In this document: positions 1 to 8,712 of the stretch, piece after piece
Layout: each line of letters begins with the position of its first letter
How positions within the stretch are numbered: the first letter of the stretch is position 1
Origin: an uncultured Bacteroidales bacterium
GTDB taxonomy: Bacteria > Bacteroidota > Bacteroidia > Bacteroidales > Paludibacteraceae
Direction: 5' to 3'
DNA length: 36,625 nucleotides
Assembly: GCA_949282265.1 (NCBI GenBank)
Contig: CASDOZ010000019.1
Location: 1 to 36,625 of the forward strand
The notes under the pieces: generated by a model
Database searches by the model: none
Told to the model about the DNA's origin: nothing
Seen by the model: the letters and a program-made list of their open reading frames with translations, nothing else
Made by a program: the position numbers and the translations under genes

Positions 1-3
1 AAC

Positions 4-30
4 ACGCCGGGAAACCGGCCTCTTTTTTTT
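4..30 (+). terminator. Rho-independent terminator of an upstream gene outside the window
   Basis: A 5-bp GC stem (GCCGG at 6-10 with CCGGC at 15-19) closed by a GAAA tetraloop is followed by CTC and eight T's. It would end a plus-strand transcript entering from the left. GNRA loops commonly stabilise such hairpins. No gene for it lies in the window. Confidence 0.65.
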
Positions 31-46
31 CAGAGCGAAAGGGACT

Positions 47-78
47 GCAAAGGTAAGGACTATTTTCCATTCCCGCAA
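47..78 (-). promoter_or_regulatory. Bacteroidota-type promoter firing leftward (proximal)
   Basis: On the minus strand there is a -7 box TACCTTTGC (47-55) and a TTG (76-78) separated by 20 bp, matching the known Bacteroides sigma-ABfr promoter spacing. The start site would be near position 41, driving a gene beyond the left edge. Confidence 0.6.
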
Positions 79-160
79 TACCCGGCGCAACTTTTTTTTC
101 ATTTACTTTTCCAAGCCCCGAGGCTGCCGAACACCGCCGTGTTGTTCCTCAAAAGCGGGT

Positions 161-193
161 GCAAAAGTACAACACTCTTCCCAATTACGCAAA
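161..193 (-). promoter_or_regulatory. Bacteroidota-type promoter firing leftward (distal)
   Basis: Minus-strand -7 box TACTTTTGC (161-169) with TTTG at 190-193, spacer 20 bp. Together with the promoter at 47-78 it forms a tandem pair about 114 bp apart facing off the left edge. The target gene is not visible. Confidence 0.55.
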
Positions 194-737
194 TAATCAG
201 GCAACTTTTTTTCAAAAAAAAATCGCATGCAGGAACTAACAGGCTGTATACGTGGAGGATACGGACGGAAATATTTTTGAAGGGAAACACAGGATGGCAC
301 ACGAAACCCGCATTTAAGGCAAGAAAATGGCTAAAAAAGGGGGGAAAAAGGCAGGGGACCGCTGGAGGGAAAGCACGCGGAAGGGAAAAAACGGGGGAAA
401 CGGGGACGAGGGGAGGGCAAAAAACACAGATAAAAACATACAAAATGGAAACATGTTATGACATAAGAAAAAAAGGCCATAACAGACAAGCTATTTCTGA
501 CACTAAAATAGAGAACAAAGTTTTTACAGACCATAACAAATTGATTTTCTGTACACAATATATATATTTAGGCTACTTTTCATCATGGACAAACAAGAAA
601 AGGCCATTTTTCAAAAAAAATACATTAATTTTACAGCCTGAAAACCGGTATGAACGAGCGGACTGCAACTCCAATCCGAAACAATGCGCCGCCGGACAGC
701 CAATAAAATTACACACAAACTTTGTTTATATAATATT
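194..737. other. Non-coding stretch, purine-rich in the middle
   Basis: I find no convincing gene between the distal leftward promoter and the start at 738. Open frames here have low-complexity Lys/Gly/Arg-rich or Phe/Cys-rich translations, as expected from homopurine DNA. About 313-440 is strongly G+A-rich on the plus strand and contains the G-quadruplex motif listed separately. 440-640 is AT-rich with A-tracts. No clear TAnnTTTG box precedes the gene at 738. Confidence 0.6.
383..417 (+). other. Canonical G-quadruplex motif
   Basis: Four runs of at least three G's (383-385, 393-397, 402-405, 410-413) are separated by loops of 7, 4 and 4 nt, with a fifth run at 415-417. This satisfies the G3+N1-7 rule. 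It sits in the long intergenic region upstream of the gene at 738. Any regulatory role is inference. Confidence 0.6.
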
Positions 738-1298
738 ATGGTATATCGATTCACTTTTATCTCTGATGAGGTTGACGATTTCAGGTTAGTCATAGAGGCA
801 GACTCCGAATCCACTTTTTTTGACTTGCATAAAATCCTCATAGAGTCCGTCAAATTCAATTCCGACCAGATGACATCATTTTTTATCTGCAATGATGAAT
901 GGGAAAAGGAACAGGAAATTACTTTGATTGAAATGGAATCCAGTTCTGAGTATGACAATTTGGTCATGGACAAAACCAAACTGGACGAATTGTTGTATGA
1001 TGAGAAACAAAAACTATTGTACGTCTTTGACCCCATGTTCGACCGTGCTTTCTTTGGCGAGTTGTCCTCAATTATTCCGGGAAAATCCTTGCCGGCCCCT
1101 GTCTGCGTAAAAGCAGAAGGGAAAGCCCCCGAACAAATCAAGCTGGAAGACAACATAGACAACATTATAAAAAACAGCACTCTGGACGAGAACTTTTACG
1201 GTGACGAAGATTACGACGCGGAAGAGTTGGATGAAGAAGGGTTCGGCGACATGAATTTTGATGATTCATCGTTGTTTTCTGACAACGAAAGATATTAA
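738..1298 (+). CDS. pRiA4b ORF-3-like (IS1096 TnpR-like) protein with acidic tail
   Basis: Predicted 186-residue protein. The N-terminal ~120 residues (beginning MVYRFTFISDEVDDF, with DQMTSFFICNDEWEKE and KQKLLYVFD further on) resemble the plasmid pRiA4b ORF-3 family. Despite its name, this is a widespread cytoplasmic family of unknown function in Bacteroidota. The C-terminal ~45 residues are very acidic (Asp/Glu runs such as GDEDYDAEELDEEGFGD). I chose the ATG at 738 over the in-frame start at 684 because the conserved family N-terminus begins there. It ends 14 bp before miaA and is probably co-transcribed with it. The family shows no catalytic motif I can name, so no function is assigned. 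Confidence 0.85.
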   Translation: MVYRFTFISDEVDDFRLVIEADSESTFFDLHKILIESVKFNSDQMTSFFICNDEWEKEQEITLIEMESSSEYDNLVMDKTKLDELLYDEKQKLLYVFDPMFDRAFFGELSSIIPGKSLPAPVCVKAEGKAPEQIKLEDNIDNIIKNSTLDENFYGDEDYDAEELDEEGFGDMNFDDSSLFSDNERY

Positions 1299-1312
1299 AA
1301 AGCGACCGGAAA

Positions 1313-2206
1313 ATGAACACGTTGCTGGTCATTTTAGGGCCGACAGGTGTCGGCAAGACAGAACTCAGCCTGCAAATGGCTGAGTTTTTTGGTTGCCCAA
1401 TCCTTTCATCCGATTCGCGCCAGATATTCAAAGAAATGAAAATCGGCACAGCCATGCCGACACCGAGGCAACTGGCACGTGTCAAGCATTATTTTATAGC
1501 CACCCACTCTATTTTTGACACATATAGTGCAGGACAATACGAGGCAGACGCCCTGCAACTCATGGAAACATTGTTCAGGCAACACGACACATTGATGCTC
1601 GTGGGCGGCTCCATGCTTTACATAGATGCCGTATGCAAAGGATTGGATGATATTCCAAACATACCGGCAGACATCCGCGAAAAGGTCAAAACCGAATACG
1701 AACAAAATGGCCTGGAATGGCTGCAACAAAATTTGCAACGCTTGGATCCGGTCCATTACGCAAAAGTGGACACACAAAACCATAAACGTATGCTCCATGC
1801 CTTGGAGGTCTGCATAAGCGCAGGCAAGCCGTACTCATCTTTTTGCACAGGCAAAGCCAAAGAGCGTCCATTCAAGATTGTAAAAATTGGTTTGAACCGT
1901 CCCAGACCCGAATTATACGAACGCATTAACAAGCGCGTGGATGAAATGATGCAGGAAGGTTTATTGGCGGAAGCCCAAGAACTATATCCATACAGGCATT
2001 TGAACCCTCTCAACACGGTAGGTTACAAAGAATTGTTCAATTACATGGATGGCACATGGAGTCTGGATTTTGCCGTAAACATGGTAAAACAGGATTCGCG
2101 CCATTATGCCAAACGCCAACTGACCTGGTTCAATGCGGACAAAAGCATCCAATGGTTTCATCCGGATGAATTCTCCATCAAAAAAATTAAAGATTTGAAA
2201 ATTTGA
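1313..2206 (+). CDS. miaA: tRNA dimethylallyltransferase
   Basis: MiaA transfers a dimethylallyl group to N6 of A37 in tRNAs reading UNN codons. The sequence shows the P-loop GPTGVGKT at residues 9-16, the family motif SSDSRQIFKEMKIGTA around 36-51 and GGSMLYIDAVCKGLDDIP around 97-114. A late QDSRHYAKRQLTWF motif matches the family C-terminal region. At 297 residues it is slightly shorter than the ~316-residue E. coli enzyme, which is normal for this phylum. It lies 14 bp downstream of the pRiA4b ORF-3-like gene, suggesting one transcript. A predicted substrate, tRNA-Leu(UAA) with A36-A37-A38, is also in this window at 35587-35670. Confidence 0.95.
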   Translation: MNTLLVILGPTGVGKTELSLQMAEFFGCPILSSDSRQIFKEMKIGTAMPTPRQLARVKHYFIATHSIFDTYSAGQYEADALQLMETLFRQHDTLMLVGGSMLYIDAVCKGLDDIPNIPADIREKVKTEYEQNGLEWLQQNLQRLDPVHYAKVDTQNHKRMLHALEVCISAGKPYSSFCTGKAKERPFKIVKIGLNRPRPELYERINKRVDEMMQEGLLAEAQELYPYRHLNPLNTVGYKELFNYMDGTWSLDFAVNMVKQDSRHYAKRQLTWFNADKSIQWFHPDEFSIKKIKDLKI

Positions 2207-2237
2207 AAATTCTTTTTCCAGGTAAAGCATAAATAAG

Positions 2238-2246
2238 TAACTTTGC
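2238..2246 (+). promoter_or_regulatory. -7 promoter box for the PKD lipoprotein gene
   Basis: TAACTTTGC matches the Bacteroidota TAnnTTTGC box and ends 25 bp before the ATG at 2272. No convincing -33 TTG is seen at the usual distance. Confidence 0.5.
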
Positions 2247-2271
2247 CACTTTAAATTATAGACCTTATAAA

Positions 2272-3663
2272 ATGATTTTCAAAAGACTCCGGCCATTTTT
2301 ATATGTTGCCATATTGATTCTTGCGGTAAATTGCAAAAAAATAGCACCCGATTTCACATATTCACCGGAAATGCCCAAAGCCGGAGAAACAGTAACGTTT
2401 ACCAACACTACCACAGAAGGGGAAAACTGGAACTGGACTTTTGGGGATGGAGGAACCTCCACTGCAAAAAATCCGACAAAAGTTTACCGGAAACCCGGCG
2501 TGTATGATGTCACTTTACGGGTGGACTCCAACGATCATTTCGTAAAAACAAAACAAATAACGATTTACGATACAATTCCCGCCATCTATACGGAAGCCGA
2601 AGACATATATTACTATGAACCTTTCACTGTCAGCGTGCTGGCATACAACCCGTACAGCTACACCATGACCTATGAATGGCGCTTTTCAGACAACGCTGTC
2701 AGCGAGGATATCAGTGAAAATATAGCAACGACATCGAGTGTTACATTGTTCTATTCCGATTTCGGACAAACTGAGACTGTTTCATTAACTGTTACCATCG
2801 GGGACTCTACTTATCATATTTCGCGCGATTTCCATGTCTCCGACGTAAAAGCGCGCTCCATGCTCATGAACACAAGCGACGGAAAAATCCTGCGCCAACG
2901 CATGTATGCAAACGGATTGGAAGAAGCCAAAGCAACAGCCTATAATGGACAGTCTGTAAACAGTATATGGGCAGAAAACAACCAACTTTATCTATTCGGG
3001 AACAACAATATCAAGGTCATAGACATGGAAACTAATGCGGCCCAAACCATTGTCAGCACCGCGCTGCCAGACCAATTTTTCCTGAATGGCTTCATAAGCG
3101 GGAACAATATTTTATGGACAGACACATACGACCATTTGTACAAAACGGTTAAAAACACCCCAAACCAGACAATGGCCACCACGGAAGATTTTGCCGTCTT
3201 GTCTGCAACGGTATCAAACATCACACCCGGAGAGACAAACGGCGGTTGCGCCTATTATGACAATGTCTATTTTTGGGCAAAACAAGGTACTGGCAAAGGG
3301 ATATACCGGTTCAAAAATACGACAACGCCCATTGATACAATATTACCCCAATTTGCCATCCAGGCATTTGTCATAGATGAAGTCCAACAGAAAATCTATT
3401 TCTCCGTACCTGCATCAGAAACAAACAAAGGCTTATGGGTATGCAGCATAGATGGTGGCCGCCCATTCCAGATTACTGACAATTGCACAACCGGCTTGGT
3501 TATAGATTATCAATCCGACAAAATTTACTGGACTACTGAAAATTCTGTAATGTACTGCACTTTAAGCAAGAACACACAAAACACAGTGAGCCTCAGTTCT
3601 ATTGGTATTTTCTCGGAAAACATACAGGCACTGGACTTGGCACTGGACCGTGTCCCGAAATGA
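2272..3663 (+). CDS. PKD-domain lipoprotein with propeller-like C-terminus
   Basis: 463 residues. The N-terminus has a hydrophobic signal peptide ending in a lipobox (LAVNC, lipidated Cys21), so it is probably anchored in a membrane facing the periplasm or surface. A PKD domain follows at about 30-100, with the hallmark WTFGDGGTS and a YRKPGVYDVTLRV strand. A second, poorer immunoglobulin-like domain lies at about 110-195. Residues ~200-463 contain repeated IYF/IYW and LWVCSIDGG-type strands, suggestive of a YWTD/DUF5050-like beta-propeller. PKD domains in this phylum usually mediate glycan or protein binding on the cell surface. The ligand is unknown. Its stop lies 3 bp from the convergent EamA gene stop, with no terminator between them. 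Confidence 0.85.
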   Translation: MIFKRLRPFLYVAILILAVNCKKIAPDFTYSPEMPKAGETVTFTNTTTEGENWNWTFGDGGTSTAKNPTKVYRKPGVYDVTLRVDSNDHFVKTKQITIYDTIPAIYTEAEDIYYYEPFTVSVLAYNPYSYTMTYEWRFSDNAVSEDISENIATTSSVTLFYSDFGQTETVSLTVTIGDSTYHISRDFHVSDVKARSMLMNTSDGKILRQRMYANGLEEAKATAYNGQSVNSIWAENNQLYLFGNNNIKVIDMETNAAQTIVSTALPDQFFLNGFISGNNILWTDTYDHLYKTVKNTPNQTMATTEDFAVLSATVSNITPGETNGGCAYYDNVYFWAKQGTGKGIYRFKNTTTPIDTILPQFAIQAFVIDEVQQKIYFSVPASETNKGLWVCSIDGGRPFQITDNCTTGLVIDYQSDKIYWTTENSVMYCTLSKNTQNTVSLSSIGIFSENIQALDLALDRVPK

Positions 3664-3666
3664 GCC

Positions 3667-4539
3667 CTACTTTTTCCGTTCACTTACGTACAAACCCGAC
3701 AAAATCAGCAATCCTCCGGAAATAATCCATGGGGTAACTTTTTCATGCATGACGAAAACCCCAATCAGGACAATCAGGAAAGGCGAAAGATAAATGAAAT
3801 TATTAGCTGTCACCGCGCCTAAATGCTGCACAATCGGCGCCCACAACACATAAGCCAGGCAAGAAGCGAACACACCGAGAAACAGGATGTTCAAATAATT
3901 GACCGGCAACAAAAGTGCTGGCCAATCTATTCTCGTACGCATGAAAAGCAAAACGGGGAGCAACGTCAATATGGCATAAAAAAACGTACGGCGTGTTATG
4001 TACAAACTTGAATAGCTGCTATTTACCCGACGCATGGCAACCGAATAGGCAGCCCACATAAAAGCGGCCAAAATAGCCAGCGTATAACCACGCCAATCAC
4101 CAGCTAACCGGAAAGTCCCATTAAAAGAAATGAAGGCCACGCCCACAAATGAAACCACAGAACCCAACCAGTGCGTCCAGCGAATCGTTTCCGAGCGGTC
4201 AAAAACACGAACTAGCCACAAGGTCAGCAAGGGCGCAACAGCTACCACCAAGCCCACAGTTACCGTACTAGCATATTGCAATGCTGTATTTTCCGCCAGA
4301 AAATAAAACGTACAGCCCGTAACCCCCAAGACAAGAAACAATAACTCATCTTTCCATGAAACCGGTTTATGGACATGCGGATGCAACAAGAAAAGCCCCA
4401 GCCACGCTATGCAAAAACGGAACAGCATGATAGCCTCCGGCGTAAAACTGCGCAACAAGACCTTCGAAGAGGCAAAAGTTGTACTCCACATGGCCACAAC
4501 CAATGGAGCAATGAAATAATACAATGAACGGGATTTCAT
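3667..4539 (-). CDS. EamA/DMT-family transporter (first of two)
   Basis: About 290 residues with ten hydrophobic segments in two EamA repeats, as in the drug/metabolite transporter superfamily. Family features include the N-terminal MWSTTFASSKVLLRSFTPEAIMLFRF and the AENTALQYASTVTVGLVVAVAPLLT segment. Substrate cannot be inferred; relatives export amino acids, metabolites or drugs. I chose the ATG at 4539 because it places the start just before the first membrane segment. An in-frame ATG at 4596 would add 19 polar residues and leave a 10-bp gap to the upstream DUF4954 gene, and is a fair alternative. It is the last gene of the dnaN-led run. Confidence 0.85.
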   Translation of the reverse strand: MKSRSLYYFIAPLVVAMWSTTFASSKVLLRSFTPEAIMLFRFCIAWLGLFLLHPHVHKPVSWKDELLFLVLGVTGCTFYFLAENTALQYASTVTVGLVVAVAPLLTLWLVRVFDRSETIRWTHWLGSVVSFVGVAFISFNGTFRLAGDWRGYTLAILAAFMWAAYSVAMRRVNSSYSSLYITRRTFFYAILTLLPVLLFMRTRIDWPALLLPVNYLNILFLGVFASCLAYVLWAPIVQHLGAVTANNFIYLSPFLIVLIGVFVMHEKVTPWIISGGLLILSGLYVSERKK

Positions 4540-4606
4540 AAAAACGCTGTTTGCTGTCAAGTGATTGTTCCGTATATCATTTGTCCTGAACTTCATCCAA
4601 TGGGTA

Positions 4607-6592
4607 CTACAAAATCCGGTTTAGCTTTTCCAGCACGCTGTCTCCAAGTTCTGATTTTTCTTTTATATGACTCAACACCGCCATAACAAACGGGTTGCTT
4701 TCAAAACTGCCGCGGACTTGCTCAAAATCCTGGTAGCGTTGTTCCGCATCGCCATCCACACCAAAACCAGTCTGTGAGTTCAGATTGAATTCTTTTTTTG
4801 CATCTTCATAAACCATCTTGTCAAGTGCGACAACCGAACGTTTCCATTCTTCCACAGTATGTTTCAAATCATCCAGCGTTACATGCTCCAAGGTTTTACC
4901 CCAGCGCAACTGCAACTTCTCCAAAGCCCATGTCCATTCATAAGAATAATAATGCCGATGCATTTCCACAAAACAATTCTGCACGTCTTCCAAGCTTAAC
5001 TCATCCTGTTCCAAGCGATTCAGCAACTTGACTACTTCATTTTTCGGCACAATCAAACCCGCCAAATCGTTCCATTCCCCTTGACCAATTTCCGAATCCG
5101 GTCGCAAGACACGCTTTATATCATCCAACGAATTGTAATCGCCCGTCTCCAGACGGCTAATCAAAGAATTTCCCAGAAATTTAGCAATGCCTATTTCATA
5201 AAGTGCAATTCCTTTCCGCAAAGACGAGTTGCGAATACGGCAATTCTGATACACGTAAAGTTCCGAATTTTCACCGGAAATCTGCTGTAGCTCACGCAGA
5301 ATTTCAACGCCACGCCACATCTTCTGGATGGTATAAGGACTCAACAAATTGAAATTAATCTGGTCTATCTTGTCCGGGTCCTTGCGGTTGTCGCGTTTCG
5401 GCCATTTCTGCGCGTCACGTATGGTTCCGACACTCCGCAAATTCACCGCAGGCACAAGGAAACTCTCCGTGGCATTTTCAATCAGGTAAGAAAAAGGCAG
5501 GTCGCTCGTATCAGAATGTTTTGTATGCCGTCCCATAACCAATGTGAAAGCACCTACCTTGGCCGGCCACAACAAATAAGAATCACTGGTCGTCTTGGCA
5601 CCTCTCTCGGCAACTCCCTGATGAATAGGACCCAATTTATACATGTGGTTGCTTTGGTTGCTGCCACTGCCGGCATTCAAAAAGGAGAACATGCCGGCAA
5701 TCAACAGGCTGGACTTGTGGTGTGAAACGGTATAAGGGCCAGCAAAAATTGCCGTTGCCTCGCCATGCATACCTTGGCAATTGGAAAAGAACAGCGAGTC
5801 CAAAGCTGAATAATGCTTGCCCATAATGCAACCTTGGCCAATGAAACAATGTGAAACCAAAGTCGAATCGGTAATTTCAACCCCGGACGACAAAATAAAA
5901 TCATTGCATTTGACCCCCGAACCGATATGGACTGGCGCAAACTCATTACTGTTTATCGAACCATTTTTCAAAATAGAAGCCCCACCGATACAGGCATAAT
6001 CACCGATACGGACATTTTTTATGCTGCCGCAGTTCAAGATACGGACATTGCACCCGATTTTGCCCATGCCCGATGATTGTTTCCGGGCATAATCATCTAT
6101 CATTTTCTGCAAATTGGCTATCAGTTTGGGGCGATGGCGGTAAAGTGTCAACACATAAGCCAGATGCGCCGAAAGTCCATCAAAAATAGGAATCTCACGG
6201 CCGCCGCCTTCATTCATCACGGCAACCTTAACACCATTGCCAAAACTGGAAACGCCATCTACCAAAATCGCATTGACATTCTCGATACATGTGTCGCAAC
6301 CAATTTCATAATTGGCTATATAATTATGCACATTGTATATCCTGACATTGTCCGCCACAATGCAATTATGCAAAGTGGCATGACTGATACCGGAATGTAC
6401 TTTCAGTCCTCCGGGCAACTCAAAGTCCCGTTCAAAAACGCCCAATCGTATATCGCCCGAAAAACGGACATTATCCACATGGGTCGGCAAAAAACCATCC
6501 GCAACCTTAACACGATTCCAATCGTCGGCCGTACAACCTTGTATCTGCAAAGTTTCTATTTCTGCAGATGTCAATAATCTATACATTTCCAT
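4607..6592 (-). CDS. DUF4954 family protein (left-handed beta-helix)
   Basis: 661 residues. The first ~380 are rich in hexapeptide-like turns (for example ADNVRIYNVHNYIANYEIG, IGDYACIGGASILKNG, VHIGSGVKCNDFIL), predicting a long left-handed parallel beta-helix like that of acyl/nucleotidyl transferases. The C-terminal ~250 residues are charged and helical. I recognise this as the DUF4954 family, conserved in Bacteroidota and without an established function. No signal peptide is visible, so it is probably cytoplasmic. It may be a sugar-nucleotide or acyl transferase given the fold, but no catalytic residue can be named. It follows the exonuclease gene by 37 bp and precedes the EamA gene. An ATG two codons in (6586) is an equally possible start. 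Confidence 0.85.
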   Translation of the reverse strand: MEMYRLLTSAEIETLQIQGCTADDWNRVKVADGFLPTHVDNVRFSGDIRLGVFERDFELPGGLKVHSGISHATLHNCIVADNVRIYNVHNYIANYEIGCDTCIENVNAILVDGVSSFGNGVKVAVMNEGGGREIPIFDGLSAHLAYVLTLYRHRPKLIANLQKMIDDYARKQSSGMGKIGCNVRILNCGSIKNVRIGDYACIGGASILKNGSINSNEFAPVHIGSGVKCNDFILSSGVEITDSTLVSHCFIGQGCIMGKHYSALDSLFFSNCQGMHGEATAIFAGPYTVSHHKSSLLIAGMFSFLNAGSGSNQSNHMYKLGPIHQGVAERGAKTTSDSYLLWPAKVGAFTLVMGRHTKHSDTSDLPFSYLIENATESFLVPAVNLRSVGTIRDAQKWPKRDNRKDPDKIDQINFNLLSPYTIQKMWRGVEILRELQQISGENSELYVYQNCRIRNSSLRKGIALYEIGIAKFLGNSLISRLETGDYNSLDDIKRVLRPDSEIGQGEWNDLAGLIVPKNEVVKLLNRLEQDELSLEDVQNCFVEMHRHYYSYEWTWALEKLQLRWGKTLEHVTLDDLKHTVEEWKRSVVALDKMVYEDAKKEFNLNSQTGFGVDGDAEQRYQDFEQVRGSFESNPFVMAVLSHIKEKSELGDSVLEKLNRIL

Positions 6593-6629
6593 TTGTCTGT
6601 CGTTTTGTCTATTTTATCTATGATGCTGT

Positions 6630-7391
6630 CTATTTCATTCTAAGTTTGATGGCCGTAAATACTTTTTTCGTATGCAACGGGAAATCGCCTTGCATAATCC
6701 AGCCATAATAACCTATATCCGTGCGCAAAACCTCCTCGACACTTTTACCTTTGTATTTGCCGAAATTAATCGTTTCCACACCTTGTTCATTATACACGAT
6801 ACGCCCTGCATAATCAACATTACGGTTTTGCGTCGTATATTTAGCCAGGAAATCAATATTGTTTTCCAAATCTGGATAGCGGTCTAACTGCGCCTGCAAG
6901 ACTTCATAAGTCGCCATCGTGTCGGCTTTGGCCGTATGCGCATCCGTCAAATCCTTATGGCAGTAGAACTGATAGGCGGCAGCGAGCGTACGCTGCTCTT
7001 TCTGGTGGAAAATCACCTGCACGTCAATACGTTTGCGTTTCATCAGATCCATATCCACACCTGCACGCAACAATTCCTCACCCAGCATGGGAATGTCGAA
7101 ACGATTGGAGTTATATCCGGCCAAATCGCAACCCTCTAAGTCACGTGCAATTTCCTTAGCTACTTCCTTAAAAGTCGGGCAATTCTCCACATCCTTGTCA
7201 TATATGCCATGAATAGCAGAAGATTGTTCCGGTATGTGCATTTCCGGATTGATACGCAGCGTCTTGCTCTCCTCACGGCCATTCGGATAAACCTTATGGT
7301 ACGAAATCTCCACGATACGGTCGGTTGCAATATTCGTTCCCGTCGTTTCCAAATCAAAAAAAACAAGGGGATTTTTCAAATTCAGTTTCAT
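6630..7391 (-). CDS. DnaQ-like 3'-5' exonuclease
   Basis: About 253 residues. DEDD-superfamily motifs are clear: ExoI FFDLETTG (Asp13, Glu15), ExoII NSNRFDIPML, and ExoIII HTAKAD, making it a DEDDh member like the epsilon proofreading subunit. A C-terminal extension, FGKYKGKSVEEVLRTDIGYYGW, resembles a DUF3820-type module seen in Bacteroidota homologues. I preferred the ATG at 7391 (MKLNLKNPLVFFD), which starts the fold directly, over 7415. It lies about 100 bp downstream of dnaN on the same strand, so a link with replication or repair is plausible. It could be a stand-alone proofreader or a general DNA/RNA exonuclease. Confidence 0.88.
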   Translation of the reverse strand: MKLNLKNPLVFFDLETTGTNIATDRIVEISYHKVYPNGREESKTLRINPEMHIPEQSSAIHGIYDKDVENCPTFKEVAKEIARDLEGCDLAGYNSNRFDIPMLGEELLRAGVDMDLMKRKRIDVQVIFHQKEQRTLAAAYQFYCHKDLTDAHTAKADTMATYEVLQAQLDRYPDLENNIDFLAKYTTQNRNVDYAGRIVYNEQGVETINFGKYKGKSVEEVLRTDIGYYGWIMQGDFPLHTKKVFTAIKLRMK

Positions 7392-7489
7392 AAGTGATAT
7401 ATTCAAATTTAACAAAAGGCAGAAACACGAATCGCATTCCTACCTTTTTCCTTTATCCAATAAAAAATAAATACTCAATCACCGCATGA

Positions 7490-8614
7490 TTACTCATTCA
7501 ATAACATGGGCATCAACAACATCAACAAATTTTCGTTTTCTTCATTCTCAAACGGAAGAATCAGGCCAGCACGTGACGAGTCCGCCAGCTCGATAACCAC
7601 ATCCGATGACACGATATTACTCAGAATTTCTATCAAAAACGTGGATTTGAAACCTATATTGATCGGTTCATCTTCAAACTGACAGGCAATGGTTTCTTCC
7701 GCAGAAATGGAAAAGTCTATATCTTGCGCAGAAATATTGATTTGATTTTGTGTGAACGCAAGTTTTATCAAATTACTGCCGGCATTCGAGAAGACCGACA
7801 CACGTTTCAATGCGTTCAGCAATCCCAAACGATCCACGATTACCTTACGCGGATTATTCTGCGGTATTACAGCATTGTAATTGGGGAAGCGACCTTCCAC
7901 CTGACGGCAAATCAATGTATAGTTTTCAAGCGCAAAACGAATGTTCTTAGAATCGAAAGTAACACCAATCATTCCGGTTTCTTTCGGCAAAATGGTCTTC
8001 AACATATTGGCCGGTTTCTTGGGCAAAATGAAATTAGCCGCTTCATCCGACTGAACTGTTGTATTGACATAACGCACCAACTTATGGGCATCTGTGGCAA
8101 CCAAAGTGAGCGACTCTGTCGATAAATCGAAGAACACGCCATTCATAACCGGACGCAATTCATCGTCAGCTGTGCAAAACAACGTTTTGCTTATACCAGA
8201 AAACAATGCTTCAGCACTAATATCAAATGTTTTCGCATCTTGGGCAAGCTCAGGCAAGCGTGGGTATTCATCTCCATTTACACCAATCAAATTGTAAACA
8301 CCATTGGCAGACTTCAACTCTATGGCCAAATTGGCATCGTTGATTGAGAACGTAATGGGTTGCTCCGGAAATTCCCGCAAAGTATCCAACAAACGTTTAG
8401 CTGCGACTGCCACTTTCCCAGAACCCTCTGCGCTATCAACCGGCAATGTAGTTACTATGGTCGTTTCCAAATCACTTGTGGTCAAAGTCAACTGGCCATC
8501 TTCCAACTGAAAGAGGAAATTATCCAATATAGCCAATGTATTTTTCGAATTGAGGATTCGGCTGATTACTTGCAAACGGTTCAATAAGCCCGTACTCGAA
8601 ATGGTAAATTTCAT
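7490..8614 (-). CDS. dnaN: DNA polymerase III beta subunit (sliding clamp)
   Basis: 374 residues, the normal length for the beta clamp that encircles DNA and tethers polymerase III. It begins MKFTISSTGLLNRLQVISRIL. It shows the family segment LVATDAHKLVRY in the middle and a C-terminal LILPFENEENENLLMLLMPM, equivalent to the conserved end of domain III. Three repeated domains of ~120 residues fit the length. It has its own promoter (8651-8683), divergent from murI. In many bacteria dnaN is beside dnaA; here it heads a run with an exonuclease, DUF4954 and a transporter. Confidence 0.96.
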   Translation of the reverse strand: MKFTISSTGLLNRLQVISRILNSKNTLAILDNFLFQLEDGQLTLTTSDLETTIVTTLPVDSAEGSGKVAVAAKRLLDTLREFPEQPITFSINDANLAIELKSANGVYNLIGVNGDEYPRLPELAQDAKTFDISAEALFSGISKTLFCTADDELRPVMNGVFFDLSTESLTLVATDAHKLVRYVNTTVQSDEAANFILPKKPANMLKTILPKETGMIGVTFDSKNIRFALENYTLICRQVEGRFPNYNAVIPQNNPRKVIVDRLGLLNALKRVSVFSNAGSNLIKLAFTQNQINISAQDIDFSISAEETIACQFEDEPINIGFKSTFLIEILSNIVSSDVVIELADSSRAGLILPFENEENENLLMLLMPMLLNE

Positions 8615-8650
8615 ATTTATCTAATTTGTAAAGTGTACTTATTTTGGCGA

Positions 8651-8683
8651 GCAAATGTAAAGAAAAATATCGGAATAATCAAA
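8651..8683 (-). promoter_or_regulatory. dnaN promoter
   Basis: Minus-strand TACATTTGC (8651-8659) and TTTG (8680-8683) with a 20-bp spacer form a textbook Bacteroidota promoter, giving a 5' leader of about 30 nt before the dnaN ATG at 8614. Confidence 0.75.
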
Positions 8684-8700
8684 GAGTGAAAAAATAAAAT

Positions 8701-8709
8701 TACCTTTGC
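8701..8709 (+). promoter_or_regulatory. murI -7 promoter box, 3 nt from the start codon
   Basis: TACCTTTGC ends three bases before the murI ATG at 8713. Known start-site distances would put +1 at or just beside the ATG, implying a leaderless or nearly leaderless mRNA. No good -33 element is visible. Confidence 0.6.
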
Positions 8710-8712
8710 GCC

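Noticed and set aside
1-102. Minus-strand open frame beginning at an ATG at 102 and running off the left edge (MKKKLRRVLREW...).
   Set aside because: It is only about 34 codons long, has low-complexity basic composition, and contains a well-formed promoter (47-78) and a terminator-like hairpin. It is better read as promoter DNA.
139-789. 216-codon plus-strand open frame through the purine-rich tract.
   Set aside because: The translation is low-complexity Lys/Gly/Arg followed by AT-rich noise. It overlaps the start of the better-supported gene at 738 in another frame and resembles no family.
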